From the NCBI GenBank assembly GCA_022572105.1, contig JACZWN010000167.1:1-7519 (forward strand): a DNA stretch of 7,519 nt, read 5' to 3'. Below, in pieces: positions 1 to 5,327 of the stretch (position 1 is the stretch's first letter; each line of letters opens with the position of its first letter). Position numbers and translations under genes: made by a program. Source of the DNA: Pseudomonadota bacterium. Its GTDB lineage: Bacteria > Pseudomonadota > Alphaproteobacteria > Kiloniellales > J153. The notes beneath the pieces are model-generated. The model did not search any database, was not told the DNA's origin, and saw only the letters and a program-made list of their open reading frames with translations.

Positions 1-1
1 C

Positions 2-1132
2 AAGCTGTTCCGGCTCTACCTCACGCACGGCAACGCCAGACTCGTGAAAGAGAAGTCCGACCGGCTGGGGCTCAGAACCAAGTCCCGGAAGCCCAACAAC
101 GGATCACGACCGGGCGCGGCGCTCTTCACCCGGGGGCATATCTACCAGCTCCTCGCCAACGCGATCTACGTGGGCGAAGTTTCACATAAGGGTGAGCGCT
201 ACCCGGGCGAGCACGCACCCATCATCGACCGCAAGACCTGGGAGGCCGTGCAGGCGCAACTCGAACGAAACGCCGCCGGACGTCACTACCCGGCCAACGC
301 CAAGGAGCCGAGCCTCCTCGCCGGGCTGATCCACGACGGCGAGGGCCGTCCCATGACGCCCTCCCACGCCAACAAGGCCGGACGGCGCTATCGCTACTAC
401 ATCACCCGTCAGCCCGAGGATCCCGCATCCGGAACCGAGGCCGTTTGGCGCCTGCCGGCGCCGGCCCTCGAGGAGGTCGCACTCAAGGGGATCCACGCGT
501 TCCTCAAGGATAGACTGCGCCTGAGCGAAGCCCTCGATCTCACCAAACTGCCGCCCGATCACGTCAAGGCGATACTGTCAAAAGCATCGCGTCTGGGCGA
601 CCGAATCCGTGATGCCGGTCCGGGCGAGCAGCGGCAGCTTCTGCTCGAGTTGGTCAGCCGGATCGACGTCCAACAGGATCGACTCCGCATGACCCTTTGC
701 GCCGAGTCTCTGCGCAGCCGGATCGGCCATGGCAACGATCAGAGTCGGGATTCGGGACCTGGCGCCATCCCACTCGACATCCCGGTCCGGTTCCGGCGGC
801 GCGGGGCCGAGATGAAGCTCGTCATGACCGACGAGAGGGCCTCGACCACGAACCCGGACGCGAGGCTGATCGCGACAGTAGCCCAGGCACATCGCTGGTC
901 CGAGGAACTCCGAACCGGGGTGGCATCCTCTGTCGGGGACCTGGTCACGCGCCACGGCGTGGACCAGGGCGACGTCAGCCGGAGCTTGCCGCTCGCCTTC
1001 CTGGCGCCCGACATCGTCGAGGCCATCCTCCAGGGCCGCCAACCGGTCGAGCTGACTGCGGCGCGCCTGAAGCGGATCCGCCTGCCCCTCTCTTGGGCCG
1101 AGCAGCGCCGCCTGCTCGGGTTTGAAAGCTGA
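2..1132 (+). CDS. Large serine recombinase, C-terminal part (5' end outside window)
   Basis: The frame is open from the first bases of the window, so the gene starts upstream; 376 residues are visible. The N-terminal resolvase catalytic domain is not in view. What remains begins in the 'recombinase' domain (LFRLYLTHGNARLVKE, then RGHIYQLLANAIYVGEVSHKG and HAPIIDRKTWEAVQAQL), the hallmark of large serine integrases. The following LLAGLIHDGEGRPMTPSHA / GRRYRYYITR segment sits where many relatives carry a zinc ribbon, but has no cysteines. The last ~120 residues (IPVRFRRRGAEMKLVM, a helix-turn-helix-like stretch, then LAFLAPDIVEAILQGRQPVEL and LSWAEQRRLLGF) match a tail I recall from alphaproteobacterial recombinases. 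No internal stop or frameshift is seen. Such enzymes integrate or excise mobile elements. It reads toward the tRNA-Ala gene 205 bases away, compatible with an element edge. An internal GTG at 44 exists but is not the real start. Confidence 0.88.
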   Translation, partial: KLFRLYLTHGNARLVKEKSDRLGLRTKSRKPNNGSRPGAALFTRGHIYQLLANAIYVGEVSHKGERYPGEHAPIIDRKTWEAVQAQLERNAAGRHYPANAKEPSLLAGLIHDGEGRPMTPSHANKAGRRYRYYITRQPEDPASGTEAVWRLPAPALEEVALKGIHAFLKDRLRLSEALDLTKLPPDHVKAILSKASRLGDRIRDAGPGEQRQLLLELVSRIDVQQDRLRMTLCAESLRSRIGHGNDQSRDSGPGAIPLDIPVRFRRRGAEMKLVMTDERASTTNPDARLIATVAQAHRWSEELRTGVASSVGDLVTRHGVDQGDVSRSLPLAFLAPDIVEAILQGRQPVELTAARLKRIRLPLSWAEQRRLLGFES

Positions 1133-1186
1133 ACCACCCCCCGCTCGCGGCCGACCATCGCCCGAAAAATTATGGACACCGAAATC

Positions 1187-1247
1187 GGCCAGGAGAGACG
1201 CGCGGCCGTTTTCCCTAAGAGAATGCGAAATTCGCGGTCTCTCGGCC
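1187..1247. repeat. Imperfect inverted repeat between recombinase and tRNA
   Basis: The left arm GGCC-AG-GAGAGAC (1187-1199) faces the right arm GTCTCTC-GGCC (1237-1247); they pair over 11 positions with a two-for-zero bulge. Between them lies a second small palindrome, GCGAAATTCGC (1225-1235). It could be a transcription terminator for the recombinase (there is no U-run) or recombinase-binding arms. The rest of 1133-1337 contains no gene I can support. Confidence 0.35.
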
Positions 1248-1337
1248 ATAGTATATGGGCGCAACGGCGGTTAACGCGCGGACACTGCTAGATAAAACCC
1301 GGTGCCCACAAGAGACGGCGGAAACCCGATGACTGGG

Positions 1338-1413
<76 letters not shown>

Positions 1414-1446
1414 AAGGGGGTGCTTGGGAAAGATGGGAATCCCGGG

Positions 1447-1474
1447 CCCGGCGCGCAAGTCCCGGCGCGCAGGT
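1447..1474. repeat. Two tandem copies of a 14-bp unit in the tRNA leader
   Basis: CCCGGCGCGCAAGT (1447-1460) is followed directly by CCCGGCGCGCAGGT (1461-1474), with one mismatch. The pair lies between the tRNA-Ala promoter and the mature tRNA, so it would be transcribed into the 5' leader that RNase P removes. No function is evident. Confidence 0.5.
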
Positions 1475-1499
1475 CCGGGCGGCCGGCTTTCGGGCGCGG

Positions 1500-1528
1500 A
1501 TAATGGGTAGGTCGCCCGGCCCTGTCAA
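1500..1528 (-). promoter_or_regulatory. Sigma-70 type promoter for tRNA-Ala
   Basis: On the minus strand a perfect -35 box TTGACA (1528-1523) is separated by exactly 17 bases from CATTAT (1505-1500), a 4/6 match to the -10 consensus. Transcription would start near 1493, giving a leader of about 80 bases before the mature tRNA 5' end at 1413. No other gene on this strand lies between, so the tRNA is the natural target. Confidence 0.6.
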
Positions 1529-1577
1529 GCGCGGGCTTTTCCGCCCGGGAACCGGGGTGGCCTGGCGAAGAATCGTG

Positions 1578-1585
1578 TATATACT
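1578..1585 (+). promoter_or_regulatory. Possible -10 element for the yggT-folD cluster
   Basis: TATATACT lies about 43 bases before the yggT start, in an otherwise GC-rich stretch. The sequence 17 bases upstream (GTGGCC) is a poor -35 box, so this is a weak call resting on position and AT content. It would divide the intergenic region between the leftward tRNA and the rightward cluster. Confidence 0.3.
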
Positions 1586-1627
1586 CCGGCGTCGGCGCGA
1601 CAGCCGGCAGGGGGGCACGCGGGTTCG

Positions 1628-1918
1628 ATGTACGCTATTTTCTGGCTCATAGACACGGTGATCGGGTTTTACATCGCGTTAGTGATCGCCCAGATTGTGC
1701 TGAGCTGGCTGGTCTCCTTCAACGTGGTGAACACCCGCAACCGCTTCGTCTATATCGTCGGCGACTTCCTGTACCGGGTGACCGAGCCGGCGCTCCGGCC
1801 CATCCGCCGCCTGCTGCCGAGCTTCGGCGGCATCGACCTCTCGGCCGTGGTTCTCCTCCTGGGGCTCTATTTTGTCCGCATGCTCCTGATCCGCGACCTC
1901 GCGCCCAGGCTTCTTTAG
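1628..1918 (+). CDS. yggT: YggT family integral membrane protein
   Basis: A 96-residue protein with two hydrophobic segments, roughly residues 3-30 and 70-89. They flank a basic loop holding the family signature EPALRPIRRLLP (53-64) followed by GGIDLS (67-72). YggT proteins are small inner-membrane proteins found across bacteria; some relatives have two such modules, while this one has the single-module length usual in Alphaproteobacteria. The molecular role is not firmly established; links to osmotic or ion stress and to envelope or division functions have been proposed for relatives. The start ATG follows a G-rich stretch (GGGGGG about 12-15 bases upstream). The stop is only 13 bases before the DUF167 gene, and the yggT-DUF167-folD order is one I recall from alphaproteobacterial genomes. 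Confidence 0.9.
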   Translation: MYAIFWLIDTVIGFYIALVIAQIVLSWLVSFNVVNTRNRFVYIVGDFLYRVTEPALRPIRRLLPSFGGIDLSAVVLLLGLYFVRMLLIRDLAPRLL

Positions 1919-1931
1919 AGCGCGGCCCGTC

Positions 1932-2258
1932 GTGGCGGCCGCGACGTCACCCATCGAGCCCGTCGCCGAGGGCGTGCGCGTCGCGCTCAAGGTCACGCCC
2001 AAGGCCGCGCGCGCCGGCGTAACCGGCGTGGCGACGGACGCGGCCGGGCACGCCGTACTCAAGGTCCGGGTCACCGCGCCGCCCGAAGGCGGCAAGGCCA
2101 ACGCGGCGCTGGTCAAGCTGCTGGCCAAGGCCTGGAAGCTGCCCAAGGGCGCGCTCAAGGTGGTCGCGGGCGGGAAGGATCGGCGCAAGACCCTGCTCGT
2201 CGAAGGCGATCCCGCCGAGCTCGCGCCACGGCTGACTGCCTGGCTGCGGGCGTTGTAG
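1932..2258 (+). CDS. yggU: DUF167 (YggU) family protein
   Basis: A 108-residue soluble protein with the complete DUF167 pattern: VTPKAAR at 21-27, then KVRVTAPPEGGKANAALVK at about 44-62, followed by LLAKAWKLPKGALKVVAGGKDRRKTLLVEG. The family is a small alpha/beta fold of unknown biochemical function, found in bacteria, archaea and eukaryotes. The start is a GTG 13 bases after the yggT stop. The Shine-Dalgarno sequence there is poor, so translation may be coupled to yggT. The conserved part begins near residue 14, and I see no better downstream start. Codons end almost only in G or C, like its neighbours. Confidence 0.9.
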   Translation: MAAATSPIEPVAEGVRVALKVTPKAARAGVTGVATDAAGHAVLKVRVTAPPEGGKANAALVKLLAKAWKLPKGALKVVAGGKDRRKTLLVEGDPAELAPRLTAWLRAL

Positions 2259-2282
2259 CGGGGCGTCGGTTCCAAAGCCCCG
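2259..2282. other. Short hairpin between the DUF167 gene and folD
   Basis: CGGGGC (2259-2264) pairs with GCCCCG (2277-2282) across a 12-base loop, starting at the base after the DUF167 stop codon. No U-run follows, so it is at best a weak pause, processing or stability element within the cluster. In this GC content a six-base stem could also be chance. Confidence 0.3.
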
Positions 2283-2329
2283 GGCGAGGCGACGGGCGAA
2301 GCAAGAACCGCAAGGCGGGGAGTTCGATC

Positions 2330-3244
2330 ATGTCCAAGGCCAAGATCATCGACGGCAAGGCCTTCGCCGCGGAACTGCGCGGGCGCGTCGGCGATACGGT
2401 GGCGGCGCTCGGGCGCGACCACGGCCTGACGCCCGGCCTGGCCGTGGTGTTGGTCGGCAAGAACCCGGCCAGCCATATCTACGTGCGCAACAAGAACAAG
2501 CAGACCCTGGAAGCCGGCATGAACTCCTTCGAGCACAACCTGCCGGTCGAAACCAGCCAGGACGCGTTGCTGGCCCTGGTGCGCCAACTCAACGACGACC
2601 CCAAGGTCCACGGCATCCTGGTCCAACTGCCCCTGCCCGATCGGATCGACGACCAGGCGGTGATCAACGCCATCGACCCGGACAAGGACGTGGACGGCTT
2701 CCACGTCATCAACGCCGGGCGCCTGATGACGGTCGCCAAGGGCAGCCAGCCGCCGCTCGTCCCCTGCACGCCCTTGGGCTGCCTGATGCTGCTGAAAGCC
2801 GAGATCGGCGACCTTTCCGGCCAGCGCGCCGTGGTGGTCGGGCGCTCCAACATCGTCGGCAAGCCGATGGCGCAGCTGCTGCTTCAGGAGAGCTGCACGG
2901 TGACCATCGCCCACTCGCGCACCCGGGACCTGCCCGCCGTGTGCCGCGAGGCCGACATCCTGGTCGCCGCCGTCGGCCGGCCGAAGATGATCGAGGGCGA
3001 CTGGATCAAGCCCGGCGCGGTGGTCATCGACGTCGGCATCAACCGCATCGAGGCCGAGGGCGGCAAGACCAAACTCGTCGGCGACGTGGATACCGAGGCC
3101 GCCAAGCGGGTGGCCGCCGCCATCACGCCGGTGCCGGGCGGGGTCGGGCCCATGACCATCGCCTGCCTGCTCGCCAACACCGCGACCGCCGCCTGCCGCC
3201 AGCACGGCATCGAGCCGCCGGGGTTTTATACCAAAGGTCGTTGA
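2330..3244 (+). CDS. folD: FolD: methylene-THF dehydrogenase / methenyl-THF cyclohydrolase
   Basis: A complete bifunctional FolD of 304 residues, close to the usual bacterial length of about 280-300. It oxidises 5,10-methylene-THF with NADP+ to 5,10-methenyl-THF and hydrolyses that to 10-formyl-THF in the cytoplasm. Visible signatures: the catalytic tyrosine/lysine pair Y51 and K55 in HIYVRNKNK, GILVQLPLP (95-103) with Q99, DKDVDGFH with the folate-binding D122, PCTPLG (145-150), the Rossmann turn GRSNIVGKP (171-179), and the C-terminal PVPGGVGPMT (267-276). The ATG at 2330 follows a GGGGAG ribosome site at good spacing. It is the last gene of the cluster and converges on the alcohol dehydrogenase gene. 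The 10-formyl-THF it makes feeds purine synthesis and Met-tRNA formylation. Confidence 0.97.
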   Translation: MSKAKIIDGKAFAAELRGRVGDTVAALGRDHGLTPGLAVVLVGKNPASHIYVRNKNKQTLEAGMNSFEHNLPVETSQDALLALVRQLNDDPKVHGILVQLPLPDRIDDQAVINAIDPDKDVDGFHVINAGRLMTVAKGSQPPLVPCTPLGCLMLLKAEIGDLSGQRAVVVGRSNIVGKPMAQLLLQESCTVTIAHSRTRDLPAVCREADILVAAVGRPKMIEGDWIKPGAVVIDVGINRIEAEGGKTKLVGDVDTEAAKRVAAAITPVPGGVGPMTIACLLANTATAACRQHGIEPPGFYTKGR

Positions 3245-3307
3245 TATTAAGCCTCGCGGATCAGCCGCTGTGCCCGCCGGTGCTTGCCCAGGAGCCGTTT
3301 ACGTCAT

Positions 3308-3340
3308 CCGATCGTGAGCGGCGCTGTCGCTCACGATCGG
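3308..3340. terminator. Stem-loop between convergent folD and dehydrogenase genes
   Basis: CCGATCGTGAGCG (3308-3320) is a perfect reverse complement of CGCTCACGATCGG (3328-3340), giving a 13-bp stem and a 7-base loop. The right arm contains the stop codon and last two codons of the leftward dehydrogenase gene; the left arm lies about 64 bases after the folD stop. Its position between convergent genes suggests a shared bidirectional terminator. Neither strand has a following U-run, so termination may be non-classical. Confidence 0.55.
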
Positions 3341-4434
3341 TCGAACACGATGACACTGCGCGCCACCTCGCCCCGGTCGAGCGCCTCGTAGGCATCGTTG
3401 ATCTCCTCGAGGCGATAGGTCCGGCTTATCATGGGGTCGATTTTCAACCGGCCGCTCATATAGAGGTTCACGAGCATCGGGAAGTCGACCCAGGGCCGCG
3501 CCGAGCCGTACCACGAACCCATGAGGACCTTTTCGGTCCGCGGCAGCGAGAGGGCGTTCAGACTGATCTCGTCGGTCTCGGGGGCCATACCGACGACGAC
3601 CGTCGTGCCGCCCGGGCCGGTCGCTTCATACGCCTGATGGATTGTCTTGGGATTGCCGATCGCCTCGAATGCGTAATCGACGCCACCGCCGGTAAGTTCC
3701 CGGACCCGCGCGACGACGTCTCCGTCACTCGCAGCGAGCGTATCCGTCGCCCCGAACTCCCGAGCGTAGCTCAGCTTGTTCTGCAAGGTGTCGACGGCGA
3801 TGATGCGCTCCGCACCGGCCAGCACCGCCCCCTGAATCACGTTGAGGCCGATGCCGCCGCAGCCGATCACGAGCACGCTGCTGCCGGGCGCCACCTTGGC
3901 CGTATTGATGACGGCGCCGACGCCGGTCATCACCGCGCAGCCGACCAGCGAGGCCTGATCGAGAGGCATGTCCTTGCGCACCGGGACCGCCCCCGATTCC
4001 GGCACGACAGCGTACTCGGCGAAGCAGGCCGTGCGCGTGAAGTGATGGATATCCTGGCCTCCCTTGTGGAGGCGCGAGGTGCCGTCGAACATGAACCAGC
4101 GCGGCGTGTCCACGCCGGTGCAAAGGACCGGGCGCCCGACCACGCAGTGACGGCAGGTGCCGCAGTTGGCCCGGAAGTTGAGAATCACGTGGTCGCCGGG
4201 GGCAACCCGGGTCACGCCGGCGCCGATCTTCTCGACGATACCGGCGGCTTCGTGGCCCAGCACCATGGGCAGCGGCATCGTCCATTCGCCCTTCATGACG
4301 TGGTAGTCGGAATAGCACACCCCGGCCGCAGCGGTCCGCACGAGGACTTCCTCATCCGTCGGCTCGTCCAAATCCACGGTCTCGACGACAAGTGGAGTAT
4401 TGGGCTGGTAAAGAACGGCCGCCTTGATCTTCAT
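3331..4434 (-). CDS. Zinc-dependent medium-chain alcohol dehydrogenase
   Basis: A 367-residue MDR-family dehydrogenase using NAD(P)+. Catalytic zinc ligands of the class III-like kind are visible: C40 in GVCYSDYH, H61/E62 in GHEAAG, and C166 in GCAVMTGVGAV. The structural zinc lobe is intact with C91, C94, C97 and C105 (CGTCRHC...C). The coenzyme domain has GCGGIG at 191-196, and the motif ends in IIAVD with D215, the acidic residue that favours NAD+. The substrate cannot be read from sequence; aldehyde, benzyl-type or long-chain alcohol oxidation are all possible, as is a glutathione-formaldehyde-like activity. The start at 4434 is chosen because a strong AAAGGAG lies nine bases upstream and the family N-terminus (MKIKAAVLY) begins there; a longer in-frame start at 4503 adds 23 unrelated residues. 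GC is lower than in folD (36/60 against 43/60 in two sampled lines). Confidence 0.93.
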   Translation of the reverse strand: MKIKAAVLYQPNTPLVVETVDLDEPTDEEVLVRTAAAGVCYSDYHVMKGEWTMPLPMVLGHEAAGIVEKIGAGVTRVAPGDHVILNFRANCGTCRHCVVGRPVLCTGVDTPRWFMFDGTSRLHKGGQDIHHFTRTACFAEYAVVPESGAVPVRKDMPLDQASLVGCAVMTGVGAVINTAKVAPGSSVLVIGCGGIGLNVIQGAVLAGAERIIAVDTLQNKLSYAREFGATDTLAASDGDVVARVRELTGGGVDYAFEAIGNPKTIHQAYEATGPGGTTVVVGMAPETDEISLNALSLPRTEKVLMGSWYGSARPWVDFPMLVNLYMSGRLKIDPMISRTYRLEEINDAYEALDRGEVARSVIVFDRS

Positions 4435-4443
4435 GTCGGTAAT

Positions 4444-4450
4444 CTCCTTT
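4444..4450 (-). promoter_or_regulatory. Ribosome binding site fixing the dehydrogenase start
   Basis: On the minus strand AAAGGAG is followed nine bases later by the ATG at 4434-4432. It is the strongest Shine-Dalgarno match I noticed in the window and rules in the 367-residue form over the longer frame beginning at 4503. Confidence 0.75.
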
Positions 4451-4508
4451 GTCTTCGGCCCGGCGACTTTGGCCCGGATTCCGATCCGCGGGCTCCCTTG
4501 CACCGGTC

Positions 4509-4534
4509 AATCCGATGCCAAATCAGATCGGATT
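4509..4534. promoter_or_regulatory. Operator-like palindrome upstream of the dehydrogenase
   Basis: AATCCGAT (4509-4516) and ATCGGATT (4527-4534) are perfect inverted half-sites separated by 10 bases, so their centres are 18 bases apart and would face one side of the helix less than two turns apart. The element lies 75-100 bases before the dehydrogenase start, where a dimeric regulator could bind. I could not identify the regulator or a clean -35/-10 pair beside it. Confidence 0.4.
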
Positions 4535-4647
4535 CAACGCTTTCCCGGGGGCGACGGAAACCTCTGAACCGCGCTACGCCGGAATCGCGGGTCCATATCT
4601 AGAGGAGCCGGACGCAAGGGGAAAAGCCTTTTAACCCATTTCATTTC

Positions 4648-4657
4648 GGGGGGGGGG
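4648..4657 (+). repeat. Homopolymer run of ten G
   Basis: Ten consecutive G follow an AT-rich patch. Such runs are prone to slippage in replication and to errors in sequencing, so the exact length here may not be reliable. It lies outside any gene. Confidence 0.85.
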
Positions 4658-4686
4658 CTTTGGCGCGCTTTTTGCCTCCGGTCGGG

Positions 4687-4729
4687 AGCGCGTTGCACCG
4701 TGAGTGCCGGGCACTGCCAGCAACGCGCT
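4687..4729. repeat. Nested inverted repeat downstream of the regulator remnant
   Basis: AGCGCGTTGC (4687-4696) and GCAACGCGCT (4720-4729) are perfect 10-bp arms around a 23-base loop. Inside the loop AGTGC-CGG-GCACT forms a second hairpin, so the whole can fold as one interrupted stem. It begins 16 bases past the stop codon of the leftward response-regulator remnant, which suggests that gene's old terminator, but no U-run follows on that strand. Confidence 0.5.
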
Positions 4730-4744
4730 GGCGCGGTCACGGGC

Positions 4745-5107
4745 TCAAGCCAGCGCGACCGGCACCGAAAAGATGTAGCCGATCCCGCGCTCGGTCTTGG
4801 TCAGCGAGGGGGTCTTCGGGTCGGGCTCGATCTTCTGGCGCAGCTTGCCGATGAGCACGTCGACGCTGCGGTCGTAGGGCGTCCACTCGCGCTCGGCGAC
4901 GAGCCCGAGCAGGTGGTCCCGGTCCAAGGCCTGCTGGGGCAAGGTGACGAAGGCGGTGAGCAGCCTGAATTCGGCCGTGGTGAGCGGAACGGTCCCACCG
5001 TCGGCGGCGGTCAGCTCGCGGGCGTTGAAGTCCAGCGACCATCCGGCGAAGCGCGCCGTACGGGGCGTTTTCGCCCCGCGCCGGGCGCGGTAATCGGAAA
5101 GCGCGTA
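4745..5107 (-). pseudogene. OmpR-type response regulator remnant: DNA-binding domain only
   Basis: The minus-strand frame is open from a stop at 5110-5108 down to TGA at 4747-4745. From about 5050 it reads as a winged-helix DNA-binding domain: GWSLDFNARELTAADGG, then VPLTTAEFRLLTAFV, LDRDHLLGLV, and the recognition-helix region YDRSVDVLIGKLRQKIEPDP ending in the wing LTKTERGIGYIFS. Family members carry a ~120-residue phospho-receiver domain before this; here it is absent, and only about 220 bases separate the frame from the next gene, too few for one. There is no ATG, GTG or TTG before a TTG at 4942, which lies inside the domain and would remove its N-terminal strands. I infer a 5'-deleted, non-functional gene. 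No histidine kinase is nearby. A frameshift rather than a deletion is less likely, since other frames show no receiver motifs. Confidence 0.75.
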
Positions 5108-5149
5108 TCAACCTGGCCGGCCGAGCGCCGGGCAGGCAAGGCAACCACC

Positions 5150-5278
5150 ATGAAACGCCGTCGCAAAACGCTCCGCGGCCTCCGCCGCTCCGAACTCCGG
5201 TCCTTCGCCGTGCTCGGCGGTCTCAGCCTGGCCATCTGGGGCTTTTCCTTCTTCACCTCCCTCGCCGGGGCGGGCTGA
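5150..5278 (+). CDS. Possible small single-span membrane protein
   Basis: A 42-residue frame starting with ATG: a strongly basic N-terminus (MKRRRKTLRGLRRSELR) is followed by one hydrophobic segment at about 19-40 (FAVLGGLSLAIWGFSFFTSL). By the positive-inside rule the N-terminus would stay in the cytoplasm. About 36 of 42 codons end in G or C, as in the neighbouring genes, which supports real coding. A modest AAGG-like ribosome site lies about 10 bases upstream. I do not recognise the family. It sits where the promoter and receiver part of the adjacent regulator remnant would have been, and runs convergent with the deaminase gene, 49 bases away. It may simply be a chance frame. Confidence 0.5.
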   Translation: MKRRRKTLRGLRRSELRSFAVLGGLSLAIWGFSFFTSLAGAG

Positions 5279-5327
5279 TATCCGCGTCCGGCGGCGGCGG
5301 TGGTCCGGCCCGTGCTTCCGTGAAACC

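Larger units (their letters stand above)
4535..4744. other. Rest of the gene-free stretch 4435-4744
   Basis: Outside the dehydrogenase leader and its palindrome, this stretch has no coding frame with family likeness or convincing codon pattern. It holds an AT-richer patch (CCTTTTAACCCATTTCATTT, 4627-4646), a run of ten G and a nested inverted repeat just past the response-regulator remnant. It is best read as the 5' region of the leftward dehydrogenase joined to the 3' flank of a decayed leftward gene. Confidence 0.6.

Noticed and set aside
1529..1550. GCGGGCTTTTCCGCCC as an intrinsic terminator
   Set aside because: A five-base stem without a following U-run, located just upstream of the tRNA promoter where no transcript is expected to end.
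1679..3205. Long open frame of about 508 codons on the minus strand across yggT, the DUF167 gene and folD
   Set aside because: It is antisense to three clearly recognised genes; its residues are Gly/Asp/His/Val-rich shadow sequence with no family likeness.
4509..4540. Sigma-54 promoter for the dehydrogenase (TTGGCATCGGATTGACC on the minus strand)
   Set aside because: The GG-N10-GC spacing rule is not met; the second element reads AC, so the resemblance is superficial.
2941..4602. 553-codon plus-strand frame across the folD end and the dehydrogenase
   Set aside because: It is out of frame with folD and antisense to the dehydrogenase, which has complete zinc and coenzyme motifs. High GC keeps such frames open.
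4449..4634. 61-codon plus-strand frame in the gene-free stretch
   Set aside because: No ribosome site, no family likeness, and it overlaps the dehydrogenase leader and dyad.
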